A stretch of DNA of 64,000 bases, from positions 434,001-498,000 of the forward strand of contig CAVQRN010000002.1 in NCBI GenBank assembly GCA_963715255.1, in the 5' to 3' direction. The notes beneath the pieces are model-generated. The model saw only the letters and a program-made list of their open reading frames with translations, had not been told where the DNA came from and searched no databases. Shown here one piece after another: positions 33,992 through 42,797 of this stretch. The position numbers were made by a program, and so were the translations under genes. The DNA is from JAHEEL01 sp963715255. Lineage in GTDB: Bacteria > Actinomycetota > Acidimicrobiia > Spongiisociales > UBA5794. The stretch's first letter is position 1. Each line of letters begins with the position of its first letter.

Positions 33992-34900
33992 TCAGATCTC
34001 CTCGCCATGAGCGGAAGGCGCTCCGACCATCGAGGGCGACAGCCGGGGCGCATCGATCTTCACCGGCACCAATCCGTGTTGCAGCCCAAGTTCATCAGGT
34101 GAACATCCAAGGGCAAGCCCAATGAGTTGCGTGAAGTACAGGATCGGCATCTTCTTCCTGGATCCATTCGTAGACCCGTTCAAGTTCAAGAGATCCAAAT
34201 TGGCCTGGCACAGAGGGCAGACGGTCACGATGCAATTGGCACCCGAATCCACCGCCCAGTCCAGCAAATCAGTGCACAGCTTCTCCGCGACCGCTTCGCT
34301 GGTGGCCACCAGCATGCCTCCGCAACACCGCACCTTCGGAGGGAAGTCGACCGGACTGGCACCGAGAGCTGCGAACAGCCGGTCCATGGACATCGGCCGC
34401 TCCGGGTCTTCGTCAATCGACCCGTACGGCCGCACGATCTGACAGCCGTAGTAGCACGCAGGCCGGAAGTCGGCGATCGAGTGTGTCTGGAGGGCGACGA
34501 TGCGGTCGGATCCGATGTCGTTGACCAGCACGTCGAGGGGCTTCCGAACCGGTACCGTCAAGTTGGTGTGCAGGCCTGCTTCTGCGAGGGCTACGTTCAC
34601 TTGCTCGTAGAGTTCCGGCATCTCGGCCATTCTCTTTCTCGTCCGATTCAGTACGTAGTAGCAGGCACTGCAGGGTGCAACGATGTCATCTCCGGTCTGC
34701 TCCGCAATCGCCAGATTCCTGGCCGCGATCGCGTACACGACCGTCTTCTTGACCGACGTGTATGAGGTGGCGCCGCAGCAGTTCCAGTCCTCCAGCTCTG
34801 CCAGTTCGGCGCCCACCTTGGCGAACACGGCTCGCGTCGACTTGTCGTAGGAGACGCCTGTGGCGTGGAGGCTGCATCCCGGGTAGTACGTGTACCTCAT
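33992..34900 (-). CDS. hdrB: Heterodisulfide reductase subunit HdrB
   Basis: 302 aa starting MRYTYYPGCSLHATG, with GGGAGG upstream. Two CCG domains carry the ligands of the non-cubane [4Fe-4S] clusters: WNCCGATSY with APCSACYYVL, and RCCGGMLV with VCPLCQANL. All expected cysteines are present. It normally reduces a disulfide with electrons from HdrA through HdrC. Here the adjoining hdrC is broken. In non-methanogens the disulfide partner is unknown. Confidence 0.93.
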   Translation of the reverse strand: MRYTYYPGCSLHATGVSYDKSTRAVFAKVGAELAELEDWNCCGATSYTSVKKTVVYAIAARNLAIAEQTGDDIVAPCSACYYVLNRTRKRMAEMPELYEQVNVALAEAGLHTNLTVPVRKPLDVLVNDIGSDRIVALQTHSIADFRPACYYGCQIVRPYGSIDEDPERPMSMDRLFAALGASPVDFPPKVRCCGGMLVATSEAVAEKLCTDLLDWAVDSGANCIVTVCPLCQANLDLLNLNGSTNGSRKKMPILYFTQLIGLALGCSPDELGLQHGLVPVKIDAPRLSPSMVGAPSAHGEEI

Positions 34901-34903
34901 TTG

Positions 34904-35582
34904 CTACCTCCCGATTGCCGCGTAGCCGACTGAGTCCGTGACCGTTTGGCGTTCAACGACCTCCTGCGGGAGATCGAACGTCTCGGCCTTTGCGATGATG
35001 CGGCGCAGGCCGTCAATCCCGTCGATCTTGTCCGGGAGGATCGGCAGTCGACCGTGACGCCACAGGGCGATTCCCGCTCGGCGTCGCCCAAAGAGCGCCA
35101 GCGGATTCGTCCGGAGGAAGTAACGGAGGATGAGACCCGTCTCGTAGTTGCGACCGTACCGCTTCACCATGTCGATGAAGACCTCGGAGAAGATGTGCGT
35201 CGGGAGTCTGTTGGGGAAGGTGTCGCTCTCGATTGCGATCCGTCTGAGCACGCGTAGATCAGATCGGTGATCTGGATGTCGGCAGGGCGACGCGTCGTGC
35301 ACTGGTAGCAGGACGCACAAATCCAGATCGTGCTGCTCTCGAGCAACTCCTCGATGGCGCCCGCCCGGAACATCCCGATGACCTGTCTTGGGGTGAGGTC
35401 CATCGCGTAGCTGACGGAACGAGCCCGTGCACATGCCGCATTGGATGCATTGGTCCAATCGCCCTCCGCCCGGGATGCGGTCGGTCTTCGGCGCGGAAGG
35501 CGTCTCTCAAGTCTCGCTCGCTCTTGGAAAGCACACCGGGCGTTGATACCCCGAAGTGCGGGTCGGCGAATCGCTTCTTCAC
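34904..35582 (-). pseudogene. hdrC: Heterodisulfide reductase subunit HdrC, broken by three indels
   Basis: The start is the GTG at 35580-35582, overlapping the protease stop. The frame begins VKKRFADPHFGVSTPGV. A duplicated four-base tract (about 35478-35486) then shifts it to the frame holding DQCIQCGMCTGS. About two bases are missing near 35415-35422, deleting the fourth Cys codon of cluster 1. The next frame holds SYAMDLTPRQVIGMF and CASCYQCTTRRP, where the fourth Cys of cluster 2 is Arg (codon 35287-35289). Two extra bases near 35249-35254 return it to the frame ending NPLALFGRRRAGIALW. All pieces align in order with HdrC. Either true decay or local sequence error. Confidence 0.85.
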
Positions 35583-36165
35583 GACACACGCGCCCCTTCG
35601 TCGATTGCGGCGTCCGTCGCATTGACGAACAGGCTTACTTCGTGGATGACCGTGACAACTGCTTCGGCGACCTCGGGTGTGAGTTCCTCTCCGAACTCGT
35701 CGGGGATGGCCGTCTCGATGCCCCAGATCGCCACCTCTTCTGGCATCCCCCAACCGATGCTGCGACCGAGCGCCATGACGGTCGGGTAGTTGATGTCATG
35801 AAAGGAATTGAGCCGCACCGAACCGCCCAAGTCGGCTTCGTCGAGTCGGACCACGGTGCCGGGTCGATGCCCTCCGGTCGTGAGTCCGTCGATGAAGAGC
35901 GGCCGCGTCTCCGACCGCGCAGAACGTCAAGCAGGGCGAATCCGGCCCAAGGCAGGGCAACCACCTCGACATCGTCGCGATCACGGAATACGGCTTCAAG
36001 GGCGTGCGCTGCGTGGATGCCAATGCCGTCGTCGGAGGCGATCTCGTTGCCAAGGCCGACGATGACCAACGGTGACGCCGGGGAGACGTCAACTCCCGAG
36101 ATGCCGGCAACGCCGAGGCTCCATTCGTGAGATCCCGGTGCCGGCGGTTTGCGGCTCGGTGTCAT
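35579..36165 (-). pseudogene. Hydrogenase maturation endopeptidase (M52/HycI-like), frameshifted
   Basis: The first part, from the ATG at 36163-36165 (GAGGA upstream), reads LVIVGLGNEIASDDGIGIHA, the M52 Ni-binding start with the conserved Glu and Asp, to ALLDVLRG. A single-base shift near 35895-35912 moves the rest to another frame: PLFIDGLTTGG, the His in NSFHDINYP, then AIWGIETAIPDEF and the expected C-terminus. Intact, it would trim the large-subunit tail after Ni insertion. It overlaps the hdrC start. A second intact protease elsewhere in the genome would rescue maturation. Confidence 0.78.
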
Positions 36166-36414
36166 GGTCAGTCCTCAGGTCCGAGTGTGCCTCAATCTCG
36201 CGGACATGGATCGGGCCATATGTCACATTGTTACCAACGGCCCTACTTGGTCCGGTGCCGTCCCGGCAGTCTGCAAGTCGAGACGCAAGGACGCGAATGG
36301 GCACGAGGAACACCGATTCGCCGCCGGGCGGTCGCCGTGTCGCGTTGAAGCCTGTCGTTCCCCGTGGACGGTGGCCCGGCGAGCGCCACCGCAGGAATAG
36401 CTCGGAGGCTAATC

Positions 36415-36933
36415 ATGCCGGATCTCGATCAACTGTTCAAAAGTCATCCGTTCGCCGCGACGCTGAGCGATGAACACATCACCACACTCGAGAGCTGTGG
36501 AGCCTCGCTTCTCACCTTCGAGCCGAACGACAAGATCATGACCGAGGGTGGGAAGGCCGACACCTGTTTCTTCATCGATGACGGCGACGTCGCCCTCGAG
36601 ATGTACGTCGGGGGAGGAGAGTCGCGCACCGTTCAGACCGTTCATGGTGGCGATATTGTTGGATGGTCGTGGCTCATCCCACCGTACCGACGGGCTTTCG
36701 ATGCCACCGCCCTGACCCATGTCACAGCGTTGAGAGTCGACGCAGTTCTCCTCAGGGAGACGATGGAACGAGACAGAGCGTTCGGCTACGAGATGATGAA
36801 GCGATTCTGCGATGTGATCGTTTCACGGCTCGACGCGTCGCGCATCCGACTCATCGACATGTATGGGCCCGGGGACGTCGATCTCCGAACCCGGTCCCTG
36901 CGGGCGAAGGGCAGGCGCAGTCTGGCTCGGTGA
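36415..36933 (+). CDS. Cyclic-nucleotide-binding-domain protein without DNA-binding domain
   Basis: 172 aa from the ATG at 36415 with GGAGG seven bases upstream. A Crp-like beta-roll spans about 10-120 (FEPNDKIMTEGGKADTCFFI, HGGDIVGWSWLIPPYRRAFD); a short helix follows and the protein ends in a basic tail with no HTH. Single-domain proteins of this kind often accompany Mvh/Hdr-type hydrogenase clusters. It is divergent from the operon, with about 250 bases between, and probably acts as a ligand-binding partner and not as a repressor (inference). Confidence 0.8.
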   Translation: MPDLDQLFKSHPFAATLSDEHITTLESCGASLLTFEPNDKIMTEGGKADTCFFIDDGDVALEMYVGGGESRTVQTVHGGDIVGWSWLIPPYRRAFDATALTHVTALRVDAVLLRETMERDRAFGYEMMKRFCDVIVSRLDASRIRLIDMYGPGDVDLRTRSLRAKGRRSLAR

Positions 36934-37018
36934 CAGGATTGGCCGCCCCGCCACCGCTTCCCTCTCGACGAACCGCGCGACGGCGGCCGTGGAGGGAAGC
37001 TTGCCACCGACAACGTGG

Positions 37019-37049
37019 GAGAGGGGCCGGGTGGTGACCGGCCCCTCTC
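37019..37049. terminator. Bidirectional hairpin terminator
   Basis: GAGAGGGGCCGG (37019-37030) and CCGGCCCCTCTC (37038-37049) form a perfect 12-bp stem with a seven-base loop between two convergent genes. Its strength and position make terminator function for both strands likely. Confidence 0.85.
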
Positions 37050-37079
37050 GTCGTTCAACGGAACGGGTAACCCGATCCC

Positions 37080-38381
37080 CTATGCGTGGTCGGTCAGGTG
37101 TGCGTTGTGGAGGAAGCCCTGCATGGTGAACGGTTTGCCCGCCTCCTCGCGGCTCGGCGGGTACACCAGGGCTGTCGCAACAGCCCCGACTGCACATGCT
37201 CCGGCGCAGATTGCAAACGCGAGCGGGAAGTTGCCCAGGTCGCCCAACGCGCCACCGAGGATCGGGAAGATGATCCCGCCCGCGCCGTAGGCAAGGAAGA
37301 CCCACGGGTAGTTCTGGCCGACCGCGCTGTCTCCGAATTCGTCGGCAGTGAGGGCGGGGAACAACGCGAAATTGCCACCGAAGTTGAAGCCGATCAGGGC
37401 GGCAGCGAGGTACAGCGTGTATTCGCTCCCGGCCATCGGAATGAACGCCAGCAGGAACACCGCCTGAGACGCCGCCATGACCACTACGGATCGTTTGCGT
37501 CCGAGGCGATCGCTCATCAAGCCCCACGTGATCCGGCCGATCCCGTTCGCCAGGCTGAAGAACACGGCCATTGCCAGACCGGCGATATCGTCGGCTTCGG
37601 CCTCGAGCATTCCGCCATCGACGAGCGCCTCGACGGGCCACAGCTTCATGAGGCCGATCGCCATCAGGCCGGCACCGGCGCTAACGGCGAACGTCAGGAA
37701 GATCAGATAGAACTGTGGTGTTCGGAGCATCTCGCGCGACAGGAAGTTGTCGCCGCCTGCACCTGTGACTTTGGGTGGCGTGAATCCTTCAGGGAGCCAT
37801 CCCTGCGGGGGCATCTCCATCCAGATGGAACCGACTAGAACAAGCACCGCGAACGTGATGCCGTAGATCAGGAAAGTTCCATCGAGACCGACGTTGTCGA
37901 TGAGATTGCCCCAGGAATCTGCGATCTGAACCCAGAAGAGAGCCCCGAATCCGAACCCGGCCACCGCGGCTCCGGTAATCATGCCCTTGTGATCCGGGTA
38001 CCACCGCATGCCGACGGCGATCGGAACGACGTACGCGAGTCCGATGCCGGCGCCGCCGATCAATCCGACACCGATGAGGACGATCCAGAGATTCGTTCCG
38101 CCGCCGATCGCTGCGAACGCATAGCCGACACCGAGCGTCAGACCGCCTGCGACGGCGAGCTTCCGGGGACCGACGGTGGGAAGCCTGCGGCCGGCAAGAA
38201 CCATGACCAAGGCGAAGGTCGCGAGACCCACCGAGAATACGATCTGGGTCTGCGTCTTCGACCATCCCGAATCCTTCAATGCCGGCGTGAACACCGACCA
38301 CGCGTAGATGGCGCCCAGGCAGAGCTGGATCAGCACCGCCCCGAGGATCACGAATCCTCGGTTCCTTACTCGTTGCGTCAT
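37080..38381 (-). CDS. OFA-family MFS transporter (oxalate/formate antiporter type)
   Basis: 433 aa from the ATG at 38379-38381 (MTQRVRNRG), with AGGAGG upstream; the frame is open 14 codons more. Twelve TM segments and the OFA hallmark LCLGAIYAWSVFTPAL in TM1, with GRRLPTVGPRK and SDRLGRKRS loops. OFA proteins exchange small monocarboxylates/dicarboxylates such as oxalate and formate; the cargo here is not proved. A formate or organic-acid link to the neighbouring hydrogenase operon is possible but only positional. Confidence 0.85.
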   Translation of the reverse strand: MTQRVRNRGFVILGAVLIQLCLGAIYAWSVFTPALKDSGWSKTQTQIVFSVGLATFALVMVLAGRRLPTVGPRKLAVAGGLTLGVGYAFAAIGGGTNLWIVLIGVGLIGGAGIGLAYVVPIAVGMRWYPDHKGMITGAAVAGFGFGALFWVQIADSWGNLIDNVGLDGTFLIYGITFAVLVLVGSIWMEMPPQGWLPEGFTPPKVTGAGGDNFLSREMLRTPQFYLIFLTFAVSAGAGLMAIGLMKLWPVEALVDGGMLEAEADDIAGLAMAVFFSLANGIGRITWGLMSDRLGRKRSVVVMAASQAVFLLAFIPMAGSEYTLYLAAALIGFNFGGNFALFPALTADEFGDSAVGQNYPWVFLAYGAGGIIFPILGGALGDLGNFPLAFAICAGACAVGAVATALVYPPSREEAGKPFTMQGFLHNAHLTDHA

Positions 38382-38766
38382 TCGGGACTTCCTCCTGGTT
38401 GTGGACCTCGACCGTTGGAACACTCGCTACCGGCCAGCGCACGCTGGTCGATCACGGCGGCCCTCGGCCGGGCATCGTTTCCTATCTTCGAGTCATTCAC
38501 AGGTCGAGCGCCACCCGGTGCATGCCGATCAAGACGCGCGTCGCCATAGCTTCCGTCACAACGTTGAGTTTCCTTCTCCCGCTCGATCAGCGCTAGGGAG
38601 TTTCGGCCCCTTCGATGCCTGCCAATCGGCCCCATCTTCCCGACAGCAGGTCGTCGAGTGGCAGTGGAACACGGGTTCCTGAAACCGGCACAAGCAATGT
38701 GGACCACGGTGCTCAGGTCATTGGTCTCTAGACATCGGATGCCGATCGTTGAACGATGAGACGGCC
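38382..38766. other. Intergenic region without a supported gene
   Basis: 385 bases between divergent genes. It must contain the OFA transporter promoter (reverse) and that of the small membrane protein (forward). Open frames here are short, Arg-rich and lack ribosome sites. I see no clear hairpin or repeat. Confidence 0.5.
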
Positions 38767-39009
38767 ATGAGCGGGAACACTCCTTCGCGCCTCCCACCCG
38801 GGAGACAGCCGTACGATGCGCTCAACGGCTTGCGGGTCGGCGCCTTTGCCGGCCTGGTGCTCGGTGCCACCGCCGCCGCCCTCACTCGCATCGCTTGGTT
38901 TCTCCTGATCGGCACCATTGCCGGCGCGATCGTCGGATACGCCTGGGAGCGACGCAGAATCCGCGAGGATCTCGCTGCCCTCCCGCCCTGGGACGAACCG
39001 CACGAGTGA
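38767..39009 (+). CDS. Small membrane protein, two TM segments
   Basis: 80 aa from the ATG at 38767 (a TTG six codons earlier is possible). A Pro/Arg-rich N-terminus, two hydrophobic stretches at about 23-38 and 42-60 separated by a short turn, then a charged tail RRRIREDLAALPPWDEP. The layout recalls glycine-zipper or AtpZ-like small membrane proteins, but I cannot assign a family. It is convergent with the ABC ATPase gene, 22 bases apart. Confidence 0.55.
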   Translation: MSGNTPSRLPPGRQPYDALNGLRVGAFAGLVLGATAAALTRIAWFLLIGTIAGAIVGYAWERRRIREDLAALPPWDEPHE

Positions 39010-39031
39010 CGATGTCCGTACGAGGCGGGGT

Positions 39032-40075
39032 TCAGTTGATGTGGGCGATGGCGCGACCTGCGGAGTCGAACAGGTGGTAGCGGCGCGGCCATATCTCGAC
39101 CGCGTCTCCGGCGACGGGACCTTCACCGTCGAAACGCATCAAGGTCTGATCCCCGCGGAGGTCGATCTCGGCGAAGGCGTGGTCGCCGTGTCGCTCGACC
39201 GCGGCGACGATGCCGCGCAGGCCGGCGGTGGGCACGACGTCCCAATCGTGAGCGCGTACGCCAACGGTCACCGATCCTTCTCCCGTCCGCGGAGGCGCCG
39301 GCAGCGAACCGCCGGCAATGTGTACTTCGAAACCCGAAAGGTCTCCCGGCAGGAAGGTCATCGATGGCGATCCGACGAATCCGGCAACGAACGCGTCAAC
39401 AGGCACGTAGTAGATCTCACGGGGTGTCCCGAGCTGGCGGAGACACCCTTCGTCGAGCACTGCAATGCGATCGGCGAGGGCCATCGCCTCTTCCTGGTCG
39501 TTCGTTGCGTAGAGCGTCGTGACGTTGTAGCCACGCTGGAGGAGATAGATCTCGGCGCGCATCATGCGGCGATTCGCTGAATCCATTCGTGCGAGCGGTT
39601 CGTCGAGCAGGAATAGGGACGGTCGGCGCACGAGAGCCCGCGCTGCCTGGACGAGCTGTTGGTGACCGGCGGCAAGTTCGCCTGGCATCTTGTCCAAGAA
39701 TCGGTCAATCGCCAGCGTGCGACTCTCTGCGAGGACTCGCCGCTCGATCTGTGTGCGTTCGAGGTGACGCACCTCGAGAGGGAACGAGATGTTCCTGCGT
39801 ACCGATCTGAACGGCATCAGTGTGTTGTCCTGGAAGACCATCGCGACGCCGCGTCCCGGAGGTGCTACTCGGGTCACGACGTCGTCGTCGAAGAGCACGT
39901 CCCCACTCACGGGCATGTCGAGTCCGGCGACCGCTCGCAGAATCGACGTCTTGCCGCTCCCGGAGGGCCCAATCAGCACGAGGAGCTCACCGTCCTCGAC
40001 TGACATCGTCATTGATGGGATCACCGTGACGCCCGAGCGTTCCACCGTCACGTGATCGAGCCGGATGCTCGCCAT
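39032..40075 (-). CDS. Orphan ABC transporter ATP-binding protein (MalK/UgpC-like with TOBE)
   Basis: 347 aa. Walker A GPSGSGKTS, Q-loop VFQDNTLMPF, Walker B LFLLDEPLARMD, H-loop replaced by N (TLYATNDQEEA where TVYVTHDQ is usual), and signature ELAAGHQQLVQAARAL in place of LSGGQ. The C-terminal TOBE-like domain (about 240-347) has VTVGVRAHDW. In family terms it should power a sugar-type importer, but no permease or binding-protein gene lies nearby and two key motifs deviate, so its ATPase activity may be altered. Confidence 0.82.
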   Translation of the reverse strand: MASIRLDHVTVERSGVTVIPSMTMSVEDGELLVLIGPSGSGKTSILRAVAGLDMPVSGDVLFDDDVVTRVAPPGRGVAMVFQDNTLMPFRSVRRNISFPLEVRHLERTQIERRVLAESRTLAIDRFLDKMPGELAAGHQQLVQAARALVRRPSLFLLDEPLARMDSANRRMMRAEIYLLQRGYNVTTLYATNDQEEAMALADRIAVLDEGCLRQLGTPREIYYVPVDAFVAGFVGSPSMTFLPGDLSGFEVHIAGGSLPAPPRTGEGSVTVGVRAHDWDVVPTAGLRGIVAAVERHGDHAFAEIDLRGDQTLMRFDGEGPVAGDAVEIWPRRYHLFDSAGRAIAHIN

Positions 40076-40315
40076 GTGATCAGCGTATCACCGCCGGCGG
40101 ACCGCAAACGGAGCCGGCTTCCGCACCTCCGCCGAGAGTATCGTCCGGCGTGGGATCCAGGGAGATACTCGAAACGGTGAGGATCGCCCCTCCAGCAACG
40201 GGGAGAACCGGAGTCCGCGCACGGCTCCTGTTCCGATCCCACGTTGGAGCGAGTGTTCACGCCCCAACAAGGTTGCGTCCCTTCGCCATGGCATTGGCTG
40301 CGGCAAACTCGGCCG

Positions 40316-41113
40316 CTACGGCGCCGTCGCAATGATCTCGCCGTGCACCACCGTGAACCAGCCGTCGGGGTTCGCGGCCCAGTTGAGCCACGCCGCTGCG
40401 ATGTCGTCGAGGTCCGAGCGGGATGCGAGGCCACGCTCGATCGCCTGGTCGGCGAGCGACGACTCCAGAACCCGTTCCGCCCACAATCTCCCCCACCACA
40501 ACCGATCAGGAGGTGTCGCGAAACACCAGACGCTTGCACTCGGCTCGACGCCTGCAAAACCCACTTCGTGAGCCCACCGCAGCAAGGATCGCCCAGCATC
40601 GGGTTCCCCACCGTTGGCCCGGGCGACGGTTCGAGACAAGGCGAGCCACCGATCAAGCCGATCGTCCGCCGGATACCACGCCATCGCTGCGTAGTCGGCG
40701 TCACGGGCCGCAACGATGCCGCCGGGTCGACAGACGCGCTGCATCTCTCGCAGCGCCGCTACGGGATCGTTCACGTGTTGGAGCACCTGATGGGCGTGGA
40801 CGATGTCGAACTCGGCGTCGTCGAACTCCAGCGAGTACGCATCACCCGATTGGAACTCCACATTATCGACATCCGGAGGGGCATCCGCCCGGGCCCGCTG
40901 CACGATCGCCTCGGCATTGTCGACTCCAACCACACGACCGGGCGCCACCCGCCGAGCGAGATCAACGGTGAGATTCCCGGGGCCACACCCCACATCGAGG
41001 ACAGACACACCCGAAGTGAGGTGTCCGATGAGGTAGGCCGCTGAGTTGTCAACCGTCCGCCAGAGGTGCGAGCGCAGCACACTCTCATGATGTCCGTGCG
41101 TGTACGACTCCAT
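40316..41113 (-). CDS. SAM-dependent methyltransferase (class I)
   Basis: 265 aa from the ATG at 41111-41113 (MESYTHGHHESVLRSH); a GTG three codons earlier is possible. Motif I VLDVGCGPGNLTVDLA, motif II acid VVGVDNAE, motif IV FDIVHAHQVLQHVNDP and post-I IVAARDADYAAM define the UbiE/Coq5-like fold. The N-terminus with HGHHESVLRSHLWRT resembles a common actinobacterial group acting on small molecules. Substrate unknown. No operon partner. Confidence 0.85.
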   Translation of the reverse strand: MESYTHGHHESVLRSHLWRTVDNSAAYLIGHLTSGVSVLDVGCGPGNLTVDLARRVAPGRVVGVDNAEAIVQRARADAPPDVDNVEFQSGDAYSLEFDDAEFDIVHAHQVLQHVNDPVAALREMQRVCRPGGIVAARDADYAAMAWYPADDRLDRWLALSRTVARANGGEPDAGRSLLRWAHEVGFAGVEPSASVWCFATPPDRLWWGRLWAERVLESSLADQAIERGLASRSDLDDIAAAWLNWAANPDGWFTVVHGEIIATAP

Positions 41114-41218
41114 CGCAGCCACGTTACCGCCGGGCGTTGGCCCGGTCGCAGCGCAGCGATAGCCACAGTGTCCGGAGCTGGGCGGATTCGATGCTGCCGA
41201 TGTGCGCGTTGGTGGCGA

Positions 41219-41602
41219 TCAGCGGCCACCGCGGATCAGGAACGTCGCCGCTGAGAGGCGCTCGTCTTCCGAGGTGTCGTCATCGAGAAGGAGGTCGACG
41301 GCCCTGCGACGAGTTGCTTCGATCGATGCCTGCCTCTCGGCTGCCCGGCGTCGCTCCCCTCGCTGGACTTCCGCCAGATGCGGCGCGATCCACAGTGCTG
41401 CGACGCCGAGTCCGCATATCCACACCAGGGTCCAGAAGACGATCCCTCCGAAGCCTCCAATCGCGACGAGCGCCACCGACGCCCCGACCATCAGCATCGT
41501 TCCGTATACGAGTGCGTTGAGGGCGGCGGTGCCATCGCGATCGGCTCGCTCGATGGCGATGCGCAATTCGTCAATGATGCCGCGATGGACGTCGATGGGC
41601 AT
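41219..41602 (-). CDS. Small membrane protein with coiled-coil tail
   Basis: 127 aa. Two TM segments (about 28-48 and 53-72), then a charged helical tail (about 75-115: AEVQRGERRRAAERQASIEA) that could form a coiled coil. No family recognised. It stands 100 bases upstream of the exonuclease gene end on the same strand. Confidence 0.55.
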   Translation of the reverse strand: MPIDVHRGIIDELRIAIERADRDGTAALNALVYGTMLMVGASVALVAIGGFGGIVFWTLVWICGLGVAALWIAPHLAEVQRGERRRAAERQASIEATRRRAVDLLLDDDTSEDERLSAATFLIRGGR

Positions 41603-41701
41603 AAGCGAAATGTACCGCAGATCAGAGAACAGTGGGCGGCCCGTACGGCCGACATCGACGCGCCGGTTCCACCCCGGCGGACCCGGGTGACCGAGGTTCC
41701 T

Positions 41702-42391
41702 TCACCCGGTCGGCCAACCCTCAGTGATCGGAGGCCGGGAGGCACCGACCTTGGCGAGATAGGCGTTGAACGAATCTCTCCATTGGTTGTGTGCCTTGAT
41801 CTGGAGTTCGACGAGCTCGGAACCGTCGACGCGAACCTCCGGGTACTGCTCGGCGATGCAGCGGGCGACGGCGACGGTGGCCGCTGTGTCTCCTGCGGCA
41901 CGATGCGCACCCTTGAGGCTCACTTCGTAGTGGTCGGCGACGGTGCCGAGGGTGCGACTTCCCCTTCTGAAGCGATCCACATGGCGATCGAGGACGAGTG
42001 GGTCGATGAGGATCGCCGGCGGAACCTCGGGGAGAGGCTTGAGGTCGTGACGAGCGAGTTCGTTGGCCAACAATGGCCAGTCGTAGTTTGCGTTGTAGAC
42101 GACGATCGGCACCCCGGCTTCGACGAGAGACTCGATCGCACGGCGGGCCTCGGCAAGGACCTCGACCGGGTCGCCGCCCTTCGTCGCAAGATCGTCGGGT
42201 CCGATGCCGGTCAGGGCGGTCACCTTGGCGGGGAGCGGAACCCCCGGGTTGATCAGCCGATCGACGAGCGGTCGGGACGACCCGTCGGGTTCGAACCGGA
42301 ACAGCCCCACCTCGATGATGCGAGCCTGCCGAGTATCAACGCCGGTTGCTTCCAGATCGAGCGCGGCGAGCGAGCCTTCGTGCCAGGTCAT
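41702..42391 (-). CDS. DEDDh 3'-5' exonuclease (DNA polymerase III epsilon-like)
   Basis: 229 aa from the ATG at 42389-42391. Exo I LAALDLEATGVD (D and E), Exo II VVYNANYDWPLL (Asn/Asp) and Exo III GAHRAAGDTAATV (His, Asp) give the full DEDDh set. A C-terminal 45-residue tail follows. It would remove 3'-terminal nucleotides from DNA or RNA. It is not a full DnaQ. The lone gene has no replication genes around it. Confidence 0.88.
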   Translation of the reverse strand: MTWHEGSLAALDLEATGVDTRQARIIEVGLFRFEPDGSSRPLVDRLINPGVPLPAKVTALTGIGPDDLATKGGDPVEVLAEARRAIESLVEAGVPIVVYNANYDWPLLANELARHDLKPLPEVPPAILIDPLVLDRHVDRFRRGSRTLGTVADHYEVSLKGAHRAAGDTAATVAVARCIAEQYPEVRVDGSELVELQIKAHNQWRDSFNAYLAKVGASRPPITEGWPTG

Positions 42392-42797
42392 AGAGACAGC
42401 GTATTCGAGCCGGGCAGAACATCCACAATCGCGCAGCGTGTGAGTGCTGCGCTTCTCTTTTGCACGACTCGTTCCAGTCCGCGCGATACCTCGACATGAG
42501 CCCGGCGCCCTTCCCCTCATGAGCACGCCGCGCGGTGGATCCCAGTTGAGTTCGCATGTCACGCAATGCTCTCGAACGATGTCGAGCCGTCGGCTGATCT
42601 CAAAGGCGAATCGCCGACATCCTTATTCGAAGTCATTGCTCATGCCGTCAACGTATGGGATTCCGGGCCCCGACGGAGGACCTTCCATCCAGGGTCGACC
42701 CACGGTGCGTTTGGGCCATGCCTTCGACGATCCCTAGAGCGGGTCGCGTGCTGTCGTCGTGATACGGTTCTGGTGATCGACGAGCAAGGGGTCACAC
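42392..42797. other. Intergenic region upstream of the radical SAM gene
   Basis: 406 bases. A forward open frame at 42566-42805 (79 codons, ends inside the next start region) has no ribosome site or recognised motif and is not called. The radical SAM start at 42798 has AAGGGG upstream. No strong hairpin or repeat seen. Confidence 0.5.

Noticed and set aside
42275..42300. GGGTTCGAACC, resembling a tRNA T-loop.
   Set aside because: It lies inside the intact exonuclease coding sequence and has no cloverleaf around it.
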